64,000 nt of DNA from Fibrobacterota bacterium (lineage in GTDB: Bacteria > Fibrobacterota > Chitinivibrionia > Chitinivibrionales > FEN-1185), in assembly GCA_003165595.1 (NCBI GenBank), contig PLWQ01000010.1:50226-114225 (forward strand). The letters run 5' to 3'. Made by a program: the position numbers and the translations under genes. Each line of letters begins with the position of its first letter. The first letter of the stretch is position 1. The notes under the pieces are model-generated. The model made no database searches. It saw nothing but the letters and a program-made list of their open reading frames with translations, and had not been told where the DNA came from. Shown in pieces: positions 36,375-46,600 of the stretch.

Positions 36375-39300
36375 TCATTGAATCTTAAACGCATCGAGAT
36401 TATTTCCCGACGTCCCGAAGATTACCAGCGAATCGGACCCGGTGGGAAGATATATCCATGGCCCGGTATTTGAATTTCCGCTCGCGCCTGTGTACGGCCA
36501 ATTGGTCTTGGCGCCGTGCGAGGTATCGTTCACCGCGTAGTACCAGCCGTTGCCTGCGCCGAAGTAGATATATCCCTTGATGGGTATCGGTCCGGACGAG
36601 ACCGTGCCTGCCGCGGTGTAGGTCCAATCCAGGCTTCCGCCGGCCCCGTTGTCCGTTGCGCGGCAAACGTTTGTGCCTGCCGCGAGGTAAACATGCTTGC
36701 TGGCCGAATCCATGAACAAGGGTCCGGTATTGGGCGCCGGGAGAAGCAGGTCGCTTGCCCACTTGCGGGCCATGTTGGATGAGTTGACGGCGTACAACTT
36801 GCTAACATTGGGGGTGGCATAGAGCGTGGTGCCTACGAGCATGAGCGGCAACTGGATCGCGGCGCCCGTGCCGGGGTCGAACGTTGACAAAGGCGTAAAA
36901 TCGTACGAATCTCCCTTGAGCAGCTTTCCGTCGGTGGTTCCCACATACACGTTGTCCTTTTGCACTACCATGTCGGCCGCCGTGCTGATGTTCGGCACCG
37001 CCACCGGAAAGTTCGCAATGGCTCCGCCGTCGGCGATTCGCCGTTTTGTCAAGTTCCCGCCGTATGCCACGTAGAAGCTCGAATCGTCGGGACTGGTGTA
37101 GGGCGTGCCGGTAGCGGAGGACAGGTTCAGGTCGAACAGGTCGGCGCAGGACGAACCGTCGTCGCGCCTGCCCAGCACGTAGGTGCCGGCGTTCACGACC
37201 ACCACATATTTGCCGCCCACAAAGACGTAGGTGGGCATGCCCGTGGTGCCGTAGGTGCCCGTGTAGGCGGCCCAGTTCTGGGCGCCCGTGGCGGCGGTGA
37301 TGCTGTAGATGCTGTCTTTACTTCCGGTTATATACATCACGCTTTGCCCCAGGGAACCGCCCCGAATCGCTCCCAGATTGGTTTTGCTCCACACCGCGGT
37401 TATCGACGACACCGTGGTTGCGTTGGTATCCGGAAGCGCTACCGTGTTTCCCCAGGAGTCGATCGCCCAGATCTTGAAATAGTATTTCTTCTGGGAAAGC
37501 AATCCGGTGATGGAGGTGGTCGAATCAGTCGCGGTGCCCAGGGCCGGCTCCTTGGTGTTGTCCCACAGGTTTCCCAGCCTGTTCTGGACGTTGCTTTCTA
37601 TGGTGTCGTACCGCAACTCGTAGTTCTTGAAATTCACGTCCGTGGCCGGGGTCCAGCCCAGCGTCACGCTGTACACGCCGACGGCAGTCGGTCTGAGATT
37701 GGCAAGGCCGGAAGGCGCCTTGGTGTCGACAAAGAACGGCGAAGTCTGACTGGTGTCCTTATTGGTTCCGTCGGATGCGATTACACGCACAACGTAATTT
37801 GCCTCCACGCCGGCTCCGGGTTCCGAGCTCACCTTCCATCGCAGGGATTTGTTCGAGGTGACGATGGTGTCGATGCCGGCACCCGCGGCTCCGGTCGCCG
37901 TCGATATTGCCGTCCAAGAACCTCCAACTGCCGTCTTGTATTGCGCCGATATCGTTACACTGGAATTGTTGGGGTCGGTGGTGCGGTAGCTTGCGACACC
38001 CGTGTCCTTGTCGCGCTGATAGGCGGTGGCCGCGCTGGAATCGTTGATACCCCACACGATCGGGTTGACAAGATTCACCGTTCGGGAGTTCTGCACCTGG
38101 GTCCCGTAGCACAGGGCGATCCAGTCCGCCGAACGCGCGACGCCCGCCATGGTGACTTCGTCAAGCGAGCCGGTCCACTTTATGCCCCAGGCGAGTCCCC
38201 GCCCGATTTCCCACGCGGTCGCGGAATTGGCCGTGGTGCCCGAACATCCGGCGCCGATTGACGCATTGTTCGTTGCCTGCAACACGCCGTCCACGTACAC
38301 CAGATAGTTGGATGTCCCGCTTCGCACGCCCGTAATCAGATGCCAGTTGCCGTCCGCGATATTTGTGCTGCCCTGGGCTCCGTATTCGCAGGTGGGACCG
38401 TCGCTCGAATAATACACGTTTCCGTTGGCGTTGTTGGTGCTGCCGTAGTATCCGACGTCGAGGCTCAAGGAACGGTCAGCGGCGTTTTGTCGATTTGTCA
38501 ATACCATGCCGGCGCTGGTGCTGGACGTTTTCACCCACGCGCCTTCGGTCCAATCGCTCAAGTTTGCAGCGGGAGCGGCGATTCCGGTGAAGTACTGGGT
38601 CGTTCCGTTAAAACTGTACGCGTTTCCAATGTTCCCTGCCGAGGAGGCAGGGGCGGGGGAGGAACTGCTTGCCTTGAATGCGTTGAAGGTGGCATCGGTG
38701 GTGTCGGTGAGATGCCAGACGCCCCTGAATCCGTTTGCGGTGTCGAATACGGCGGGACCGTTTGTCATATCGGTTGCGGAGCCCTTGCCCCAGTACATGA
38801 CAATCGCCTGAATCTTCGACGATTTCACAATGGAAGGAACGAGCACCCAGCATGCCGCGGTTTGCGTTCCGCTGTTCCAAAACTCTTTCTGGTACTTGAG
38901 GTGTGTTCCGTCGAGAAGCGAAAATCGTATGTCCTGGCCGCTGGCCTGGCACTGTCCGAACCCGGTGGAGAAATTCGCGGCATTGAGCTGAACGCAAACC
39001 GGAAAATTGGCGACGGTGACGCCTATGGCCGTGCCCTGGCTTGTGGTGTTGAAATACACCTTTTGACGATGCTGCCACGTGGAATAGTCGTCGAAATCGA
39101 AGTTCCAATTGGTATTGTTTCCGCCGTTTTGGCAAACGTATCCGTTGCCCGGGGAAACCTTCGCGTAGTTGTAGCTTATAGAATCGTAGGTCGCCGAAAG
39201 CGTACCGGAAACGGCGAGAGTGTCGTACCCGGCCGACGCCAGATACAGCAGCGTGGAACTGCTTTGACCCGTGAGCGTCGCGTTTCCGCCCGCGGTGATT

Positions 39301-41195
39301 TTCCGGCCGGTGGTAAACCCGGCCAGGGAAGTGTGGTTGCCGTTCGCAATTGCAAAGTTACCGGTTACCGAAATATCATGTCCGTTGAGATTGAGGGTGC
39401 CCGCGGTTTGCGAAAACGAGGCCGCGCTCAAATTCGCGCCGGAAATCTGCAGCGTGCCCGGGCCGGATTGCACAATGCCGGGAAGCGTTTGGCCGGAAGC
39501 GAGCGTGAGCACTTGTGTGCCGCTGCCGGCAAACCACAGCGTGCCGCCGCCGGACGTTATGGACATGCCCGCAAAATTGACGGATGCTCCCGTGTCGACA
39601 AGGATCGAAGAACCGAAGTCCAGCGTTCCCGAGCCGGAAATACTTCCCGCAGTGTCAAGAAACCCGCTGCCCAGGCCGAAGGTTCCGGAAAGGATGGTGA
39701 GCTTAACCGTGCTGAACCCCGCGCCGGTGACCGTGGTTGCGCCTGTCCCCGCCCTCACGATTTCGGGGAAAAGCTGTCCCGGCTTGGGCGTAAAGTTTTC
39801 CGAGTACCTGAATTGAAGAACTCCCGAAGCCGGAATGATTGATCCTCCGGTGGAAAAGTCGGCGCTGCTCAGAACGGTAAGAGTATCGGTTGTAAAGACG
39901 AACGTTCCGGCGTATGCCGGTTTGAAAGTGACGGTGAACGCTTTGGCGTTGACGTCGAGCGTACAGCTCTTTGCGGATGTGATGTCGAAAAGAACGTTGC
40001 TGGTCGAATCGGGAACGGTCTGGCCGAACCAGTTGTTCGCGTCACTCCATTTGCCGCCGGTTCCCGAACCGGTCCACGTTTTGTACTGCGGCATAACGGC
40101 AGTTTCGGACCCTATAACAAGCGCGTTTGCCGTTGCTTTCTGGGTATTGTACGCCAGCGTGATCCAGTCGGCCGATCGCGCCACCTTGGACATGCTCAAC
40201 TCATCGATCGATCCGTTGAATTCGACCGCCCACGCGAGCCCGCGGCCGATTTCCCAGGTTGTTAAAGCCGTGGCGGAAGCTGTATTGCAGCCGCTGCCCG
40301 CAGACGCGTTGTTGGTCGCCTGAAGAGCGCCATCGACGTAGATCGAGTAGTTTGTGCTGCCGCTTCTTGTCCCGGCGACAAAATGCCAGTTCCCATCGGC
40401 GATATTCGTTGTGCCCTGGGCTCCGTATTCGCAGCCCGCGCCGTCGTTGGAAAAGTACGCGTTGCCGTTGGACGCGGCGACTCCAGCCCACCATCCGACG
40501 TGCAGGCTCAGGGAACGGTCATTGGCATTCTGGCGATTGGTGATTACCATGCCTGCGGAAGTGCTCGACGTTTTTACCCAGGCGGCTTCCGTCCAGTCGC
40601 TCATGTTCGCTGGCGGCGCCGCAATGCCGGTAAAGTATTGCGTGGAGCCGTTAAACGAATATCCTTTGGCGACATCGCCGGCGGCTGATGTCGGCGCGGG
40701 CGAGGAAGACGACGCCTTGTACCCGTTGGCAGTTGCGTCGGTGGTGTCCGAAAGATGCCAAGCGCCTACATAGCCGCTTCCGGTGTCGAACACAACCTTG
40801 CCGTTCGAACTGTCGGCCGCGGAGCCTTTCCCATAGAACATTTGGAACATGTACACCGAATCGCTGGCGTGGACCGAGTCTATCCGAACCCAGATTTCAG
40901 CCGAGTCATTGCTTACCCAGCGCTCGATCTGATAGGGAATATGGTTGCCGTTGGTGTCGGCGAATCGAATGTCGCCGCCGTTTGCCTGCGCATTGCTAAA
41001 AGAGAAGTTTGAGGTGTTGAGCCGTACCAGGAAAGGGAAACGGGTTACGGGAGTGGTAATGTTTGCACCGCTCGCCTTGGTGTTGATGGAGCACTTGCGG
41101 TAATAGTTCCACGCCCCGTAGTTGTCCTGAGCGGCCGTTTGGACCGCAACCAGCGAGAAAAAGAGGAGTGCGGCGCACGCAAATTTCGCGCTCAT
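36375..41195 (-). CDS. Giant secreted protein A2: duplicated DUF2341/LamG modules plus beta-propeller
   Basis: A 1606-residue exported protein (signal peptide ACAALLFFSLVAVQTAA). Order by residue: DUF2341 at about 30-137 (FPFLVRLNTSNFSFSNA, then EIWVRIDSV), a LamG/concanavalin-like domain to about 365, a beta-rich stretch at 370-690 of Gly/Ser repeats with NLNGHDISVTGNFAIANG, a second DUF2341 at 705-822, a second LamG to about 1035, an Ig-like domain at 1050-1155, a fibronectin-III-like domain at 1158-1262 (SVTLGWTPATDVNFKNYEL) and the shared propeller from 1267 (VWSKTNLGAIRGG) to NLDAFKIQ. The two DUF2341/LamG halves are close copies. No T9SS sorting domain is visible. It diverges from B2 and is a paralogue of A3. 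Confidence 0.85.
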   Translation of the reverse strand: MSAKFACAALLFFSLVAVQTAAQDNYGAWNYYRKCSINTKASGANITTPVTRFPFLVRLNTSNFSFSNAQANGGDIRFADTNGNHIPYQIERWVSNDSAEIWVRIDSVHASDSVYMFQMFYGKGSAADSSNGKVVFDTGSGYVGAWHLSDTTDATANGYKASSSSPAPTSAAGDVAKGYSFNGSTQYFTGIAAPPANMSDWTEAAWVKTSSTSAGMVITNRQNANDRSLSLHVGWWAGVAASNGNAYFSNDGAGCEYGAQGTTNIADGNWHFVAGTRSGSTNYSIYVDGALQATNNASAGSGCNTASATALTTWEIGRGLAWAVEFNGSIDELSMSKVARSADWITLAYNTQKATANALVIGSETAVMPQYKTWTGSGTGGKWSDANNWFGQTVPDSTSNVLFDITSAKSCTLDVNAKAFTVTFKPAYAGTFVFTTDTLTVLSSADFSTGGSIIPASGVLQFRYSENFTPKPGQLFPEIVRAGTGATTVTGAGFSTVKLTILSGTFGLGSGFLDTAGSISGSGTLDFGSSILVDTGASVNFAGMSITSGGGTLWFAGSGTQVLTLASGQTLPGIVQSGPGTLQISGANLSAASFSQTAGTLNLNGHDISVTGNFAIANGNHTSLAGFTTGRKITAGGNATLTGQSSSTLLYLASAGYDTLAVSGTLSATYDSISYNYAKVSPGNGYVCQNGGNNTNWNFDFDDYSTWQHRQKVYFNTTSQGTAIGVTVANFPVCVQLNAANFSTGFGQCQASGQDIRFSLLDGTHLKYQKEFWNSGTQTAACWVLVPSIVKSSKIQAIVMYWGKGSATDMTNGPAVFDTANGFRGVWHLTDTTDATFNAFKASSSSPAPASSAGNIGNAYSFNGTTQYFTGIAAPAANLSDWTEGAWVKTSSTSAGMVLTNRQNAADRSLSLDVGYYGSTNNANGNVYYSSDGPTCEYGAQGSTNIADGNWHLITGVRSGTSNYLVYVDGVLQATNNASIGAGCSGTTANSATAWEIGRGLAWGIKWTGSLDEVTMAGVARSADWIALCYGTQVQNSRTVNLVNPIVWGINDSSAATAYQRDKDTGVASYRTTDPNNSSVTISAQYKTAVGGSWTAISTATGAAGAGIDTIVTSNKSLRWKVSSEPGAGVEANYVVRVIASDGTNKDTSQTSPFFVDTKAPSGLANLRPTAVGVYSVTLGWTPATDVNFKNYELRYDTIESNVQNRLGNLWDNTKEPALGTATDSTTSITGLLSQKKYYFKIWAIDSWGNTVALPDTNATTVSSITAVWSKTNLGAIRGGSLGQSVMYITGSKDSIYSITAATGAQNWAAYTGTYGTTGMPTYVFVGGKYVVVVNAGTYVLGRRDDGSSCADLFDLNLSSATGTPYTSPDDSSFYVAYGGNLTKRRIADGGAIANFPVAVPNISTAADMVVQKDNVYVGTTDGKLLKGDSYDFTPLSTFDPGTGAAIQLPLMLVGTTLYATPNVSKLYAVNSSNMARKWASDLLLPAPNTGPLFMDSASKHVYLAAGTNVCRATDNGAGGSLDWTYTAAGTVSSGPIPIKGYIYFGAGNGWYYAVNDTSHGAKTNWPYTGASGNSNTGPWIYLPTGSDSLVIFGTSGNNLDAFKIQ

Positions 41196-41250
41196 GCAAG
41201 TAACCCTGGACGATTATGACGCATTGTGCGGACAACGGACACTTTGCTCT

Positions 41251-41279
41251 ATTATAGGGCAAATTACGCCGATCGACAA
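41251..41279 (-). promoter_or_regulatory. Sigma70-type promoter of A2
   Basis: On the minus strand TTGTCG (41279-41274), a 17-bp spacer and a perfect TATAAT (41256-41251), about 55 bp before the A2 start at 41195. Confidence 0.7.
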
Positions 41280-41330
41280 GGGAAATCGCCCGCATTATGT
41301 GAAAAATCAACCCAGTACAACCGACTCTTG

Positions 41331-41359
41331 TTGATTTCGCGGCTTACTAGCGGTATAAT
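41331..41359 (+). promoter_or_regulatory. Sigma70-type promoter of B2
   Basis: TTGATT (41331-41336), a 17-bp spacer and a perfect TATAAT (41354-41359). The MITE at 41370 starts 10 bp after it, so the transcript would start at or just inside the MITE. Confidence 0.65.
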
Positions 41360-41369
41360 TGTAGTCATA

Positions 41370-41556
41370 GGGGAACCTGGAAATTGCCGCAATGTCATTG
41401 CGAGGAGCGAAGCGACGCGGCAATCTCCCGTAATTCATTACAAAAACGCAAGATTCGCGGACGCGTCTACTCCCGTAGTGCTGTATGCAGTTTTAGTCGT
41501 GGTGCTTCACTTCGTTCGCAATGACAAAACGCGTTTTTGAATCTTTGTAGGTCCCC
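41370..41556 (+). mobile_element. MITE-like element, diverged copy (187 bp)
   Basis: Starts GGGGAACCTGGAAA and ends TTTGTAGGTCCCC, imperfect inverted ends matching the perfect ones of the 140-bp copy at 58348. Both share an internal CATTGCGAGGAGC block and an AATGACAAAACGCGTTTTTGAAT block. This copy has about 45 extra bases in the middle. It codes for no transposase and would depend on one in trans. Confidence 0.8.
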
Positions 41557-41618
41557 ATACGAGAACTGCCCCGTTTCCTCACTCCCTTAACGCGGTTTGC
41601 GTAGACTAGGGTATTCGC

Positions 41619-43292
41619 ATGAGTATTGCAATCTGCAGGATGATTTTTCTGACAGTGGCGCTTGCAACGGCTACGTGCATGGCTGCAGACTGGCCCACGT
41701 TCCGGGGAAACCCTCAGCGAACGGGATATTATCCGGATCCGGCCGGATATCCCCAGGATAAGACTCTCCTTTTGCATCTGCCGTCCGTGCCGTTCGTTTC
41801 GTCTCCGTCGGTCGTAAGCGGCATTCTTTATATAGGGGCACGAGACAGCACGTTGTATGCGGTGGATGCAACAAACGGAAACGTGGTATGGAAGAAAAAA
41901 ACCGCGGGCTGGGTCGACTCATCCCCGCTCCTCTTCGACGACAATGTCGTTGTAGGCAGCCGTGACGCAACGGTGTATATGCTCGATTCCCGCAGCGGCG
42001 CCCAGGTGTCGCTGCTGGAAGGCGGGATACAGCTTTCTTCCCCTGCGGTTCTTGCCAGCGGAGTGATCATAACGGGCCTCGGACCGCCTTTTGCCGGGGT
42101 ATCGGGCTACATACGGGGACTGGAAAAAAGGTCAAAGGCCCAGCGCGTGCAGGCGGCATGGTCCCTCAGCCTCCCGCAGATGTCGTACTCGTCGGCCGCG
42201 ACGTACGGCCAGTTCGCGGCGATCGGGGCGGATGACGGAAGGCTGTACGGGCTTGACGGACAGGAAGGGAGAATAGTGTGGAGTCTTCCCACGGGCGGAG
42301 GCGTGTACTTGTCCACGCCCGCCATCGACACGCGGGAACTTGCCGTGTATTTCGCTCCCGGTGAGGAAGATTACTCCGTGTACGCCGTGCGCTTGACAGA
42401 CGGTAAGCTGTTGTGGCAAAGCGAAGGTGCGCCGGCCCGGGCCCTGTCCAAGAGACTCCGCGCCAGTCCGATTTCCTATTCCCGGATGGAGAGCCTGCTT
42501 CGTCTGAGCCCCAAGGACCGCCGGCAAGCCCTCGGCAAAACCCAGGGGAAACTTTCGGCCCTTGCGGATGCCGACAGCTGGATCGCCACCGGCGGCGCCA
42601 AAACCTCCTCAGTCGCCGTTGACGACCGGAATGTGTACGTGGTGCAGAAAGCCCTTGGCCTGCTTCAAACGAACGATACACAGGGAACAGGTCTTTCGTA
42701 CATGCCCCGTTTTACTCTTCTGGCTCTTGACAAAAAGACCGGTTCCGAGAAGTGGCGTTTTTCCGAACTCGCAAACTGCGTGAGGGTGGGATATTCCTCG
42801 TCGCCGGTGGTTACGGATCACATAATTTTCGCAGGCTGGGGCGGCGGCATGCTTCACGCGGTGGACAAGGAAAGCGGAAAATGCATGTGGTCCGACACAC
42901 TGGCCGGCGACATCATTTCTTCTCCGGCCATCGCCGGCGGCAGGCTGTATGTCGCCACGATGAACGGTTACCTCTATTCCTACAATCTTGCCGCTACCGC
43001 ACCCGGACTCGATTTTCAAAGAAGCACCTACTGCTATCCGAATCCGGCCAGGGGTACGGTTTCGCATGTCCAGGTGTACGTTTCCCGGTCTGCAACCGTA
43101 GACATAACGGTCTACAATTCCGCAGACAAGGCCGTGGTCACAATTTCGCGCCCGTATTCGGCGGGGGAGAAATCTCCCTGCGACTGGGACATCTCGCATG
43201 TCGCCAACGGCGTGTACTTCGCTCTTGTGAAGGTGAAATACGCCGACGGCACCAGCGAAAAGAAAGTTCTGAAGGTGGCGGTGCTGCATTAG
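41619..43292 (+). CDS. Secreted PQQ-like propeller protein B2 with T9SS sorting domain
   Basis: A 557-residue paralogue of B1. A signal peptide (ICRMIFLTVALATATCMAA) is followed by WPTFRGNPQRTG, then propeller blades (LYIGARDSTLYAVDATNGNVVW, AAIGADDGRLYGLDG, IFAGWGGGMLHAVDKESGKCMW) and a T9SS type A domain (STYCYPNPARGTVSHVQVYV, then DISHVANGVYFALVKVKYADG). The ends of B1 and B2 are almost identical (KVAVLH). Its promoter and a MITE lie in the 423-bp region shared with the divergent A2. A3 follows 407 bp downstream. Confidence 0.85.
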   Translation: MSIAICRMIFLTVALATATCMAADWPTFRGNPQRTGYYPDPAGYPQDKTLLLHLPSVPFVSSPSVVSGILYIGARDSTLYAVDATNGNVVWKKKTAGWVDSSPLLFDDNVVVGSRDATVYMLDSRSGAQVSLLEGGIQLSSPAVLASGVIITGLGPPFAGVSGYIRGLEKRSKAQRVQAAWSLSLPQMSYSSAATYGQFAAIGADDGRLYGLDGQEGRIVWSLPTGGGVYLSTPAIDTRELAVYFAPGEEDYSVYAVRLTDGKLLWQSEGAPARALSKRLRASPISYSRMESLLRLSPKDRRQALGKTQGKLSALADADSWIATGGAKTSSVAVDDRNVYVVQKALGLLQTNDTQGTGLSYMPRFTLLALDKKTGSEKWRFSELANCVRVGYSSSPVVTDHIIFAGWGGGMLHAVDKESGKCMWSDTLAGDIISSPAIAGGRLYVATMNGYLYSYNLAATAPGLDFQRSTYCYPNPARGTVSHVQVYVSRSATVDITVYNSADKAVVTISRPYSAGEKSPCDWDISHVANGVYFALVKVKYADGTSEKKVLKVAVLH

Positions 43293-43504
43293 AAAAAGGA
43301 GCGAGAATCGAGTAGCGAGAATATTAAATTAGAAAAAGATTCATCTGGATTGCTGAGCCCGTGCGGCGTGGTAGGGACCGCTGCGAGACCAAAACTTCTG
43401 CTGCGCGCACGATAGAAACGCCCGGTGAAACAAGATCAAAGACAACTATTTCCGAGTTTGATATTCTGCTTTGCCAAGCTCAACGGTTTGGCATTAACCC
43501 GTTT

Positions 43505-43642
43505 GTCCAGCGCCAGGGCGGACGGCAGAGTGCGCTGGAGCGCAGGGCTGCCTGACCGCGCCGTGAGGCCTAGCGGCAGGCAGCACCGAGGCCTTGGCCG
43601 AGCTCGTACGGAGGCCCGCCGCCGCAACGCGGCGGGGCGCCC
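43505..43642 (-). repeat. GC-rich dispersed element, inverted partial copy E
   Basis: Complement of the left part of the element: GCGCCAGGGCGGACGG, GCAGGCAGCACCGAGG, ending GCGGCGGGGCGCCC at 43642. It lies within a 407-bp interval, 57 bp before the start of A3. Confidence 0.65.
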
Positions 43643-43699
43643 AGATCTCTATTTTTCAAAAAAATATTTGTTTGCGCGCACAGTAGAAATACCCGATTC

Positions 43700-46600
43700 A
43701 TGAAATCGAAATGCCTAGACAAAATACAATTCGCGAAAAGGCATTTCCGCCATTCTCTTTCCATTGCGGTAATTATTGTCCCCTGCGTATTCCTGTCGAG
43801 TTCTGCCCAGGAAAACTACGGCAACTGGAGCTATTATTGCAAATGTTCCATCAACACCAAAGCAAGCGGCGCCAATGTGCCCGGCGGGGTTGGCCGTTTT
43901 CCCCTGCTGGTGCGGCTTACTGCTTCCAATTTCAGCTTTGCACATGCACTTGCCAGCGGCGGCGATCTGCGGTTTGCCGACACGACCGGGAAACATCTGC
44001 CGTATCAACTGGAACGCTGGAGCTACAATGATTCCGCAGAAGTATGGGTCAGAATCGACTCGGCAAAGGGAAACGATTCGTCCTTTGCGTTCTTTATCTA
44101 TTACGGCAATTCCGCCGCGGTCGATAGCTCCAGCGGCAGCGCGGTATTCGATACAGGAAACGGTTTTTATTCATTGTGGCATTGCAACCAGTCGCCGTCC
44201 ATCCTCGACGCAACGGCGAACGCGAGCACCGGCATGGTGCAGGGAACCGCCTCGGTCGCCCGTTGCGTGATAGGCAACGGCCTTGTTCTCGACGGAAACA
44301 GCGCGTACTTCTATGGATCGAAACAAACGTCGGCCAACCCCAATCCTTTTACCCTGTCGGCCTGGTTCAAGACCGCGGCCTCGTTCAGCTCCGGCGGAAA
44401 AATCATTGGGCTGGGAAGCAGCAATGTCGGCAACAGCTCCTCCTACGACCGCCACATCTGGATCAATGATGACGGAAAGCTTTACTACGGTTGCTATCCG
44501 AATTCCGCCAAGACCATAGGCAGCACGTCAACCTACAAGGACGGTGCATGGCACTACGTTGTTGGAACTTTGTCAACCGCCGGCGAAATCCTGTACGTCG
44601 ACGGGCAGCAAGTCGGCATCGATGCTACGACAACCGCGGCCTGGCCCAATTACACTGCTCCTTACTGGAGGGTTGGCCAGGACAATCTCAATAGTTGGGC
44701 TCCGACGCCTTCCGGAAACTGGTATTTCAACGGTTCCCTTGATGAAGTGAGCATTGCCGCTGTCGCTCGCAGTTCCAGCTGGGTCGCCTTGTGCTATGGT
44801 TCACAAAAACCCGGCTCCAACGCCATTGCCATCGGCGCGGAAGTCGCCAATGTTCCGCAGTACATTACCTGGGTGGGCAACGGCGCCGATTGCAAATGGA
44901 GTACCGCCAATAACTGGTACGGGCAGGTGGTGCCCGATTCAACCATGAACGTCAAATTCGATGTGACGTCGAGCAAGACATGTAGTCTTGACGTAACGGG
45001 AAAAGCAAAAACGATCACCTTTACAGGCCAGTACACGGGCAATTTCTGCTTCACAAACGATACGCTTGCGGTGTACGGTGCCGCAAGTTTCTCGACAGGA
45101 GGGGCTGTTTCGGCCGGCACGGGCGTTCTCAAATTCGTGAACTCGCAGGTTTTTATTCCCGCAACGGGACAGACATTCCCAACCGTCCTGCGATCGGGGG
45201 CGGGAACAACGACGCTGCAAACAACCGGGCTTGTGGCGTCAAGCGTGATTGTCCAGGCTGGCACCTTTTCGCTCGGCGTCGGGCTTGCCCACACGGTGGT
45301 TGCGATCTCGGGATCGGGCGCTCTCGACTTTGGATCGTCATCGCTCACCGATACCGGCGCGAGTCTCGACCTGAGCACGTTCTCTTCGGTAACCGCCGGA
45401 AGCGGAACGCTTGCGTTTGCCAGAAACAACAGCCAGACGTTGACTCTTAAGAGCGGACTCACCCTGCCGTCAATCGTTCATTCCGGATCCGGAACTCTCC
45501 AGATCGCCGGCGCCAACCTGAGCGCCGCTTCGTTTTCGCAAACAGCGGGCACCATCGATCTCAACGGCCACGACATCCAGGTGACCGGGAATTTCTCCAT
45601 CGCCAACGGCACCCACACGAGTTTCGCGGGCTACGCCACCGGTCGCACGATTTCGGTGGGAGGGAACGCCACGCTCAACGGCTTGTCGAGCACGACGCTT
45701 TTGTATATGGCATCCGCGGGGTACGATACCATGGCGGTTACCGGAACACTCACGGGAACCTACGATTCCATCGATTATAATTACGCGAAAATCTCCCAGG
45801 GATACGTGTCAAACAGCATTGACGGGACGCATAACTATCATTGGAACTTCGATCCCGACAATTACGGTAGCTGGAGCTACCGGCGCGCGGTATTCCTCAA
45901 CACCACGGTGCAAGGGACAAAGATATCTTCATCGATATCCCAGTTTCCCGTTTGCATAAAGCTGAGCGGTTCCAACTTCGATTTTACCCAGCCCTCCGAC
46001 CCCAACGGCGCCGACATGCGTTTTTCCCTGCCGGACGGGACGCACTTGAGTTACGAAAAAGAATACTGGAACAAGGCTTCCTCCACGGCGGCTCTCTGGG
46101 TGCTGTTGCCTACCGTGCAGGCAAATATCAAGACGCAGTTCATTATCATGTACTGGGGGTCCGGCAGCGGTGTCGACCGTTCCAGTCCGTCAACGGTATT
46201 CAACACCGGGAGCGGCTACTTCGGGGTGTGGCACATGACGCAAGCCACTCCCAACATGCTTGACGCAACCAGCAACGGGGATACCGGCAAGGCGCAGAAT
46301 GCTCCCGTGGCGGCAACGGGAGTTGTCGGCCAGGCACTCACGCTCAACGGTTCGAGCCAGTACCTCTATGGCCTGAAAACCGCCGCCGTCAATCCAAATC
46401 CTTTCACGATTTCCACCTGGTTCAAGACCGGCGCGTCCTTCTCGACCGGCGGCAAACTGATCGGTCTGGGGACCAGCAGTACCGGCAACAGCGGTTCTTA
46501 CGACCGGCACATATGGATCCACGATGACGGCAAAATCTACTTCGGGTGCTGGATCGGCAGCGCGTCAACCGTCGGGAGCTCTTCCGCGTATAAAGACGGG

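Noticed and set aside
36960-39842. Long rightward open frames of 433 and 500 codons opposite A2
   Set aside because: They are the antisense of the A2 coding sequence, lack ribosome-binding sites and domains, and their composition (Arg/Gly/Val-rich) is that of a GC-rich shadow frame.
41619-43292. B2 (and B1) as a quinoprotein dehydrogenase
   Set aside because: Blade sequences are PQQ-like in fold only; the catalytic Asp/Glu and disulfide pattern of PQQ dehydrogenases is not recognisable, and a T9SS sorting domain points to a surface role.
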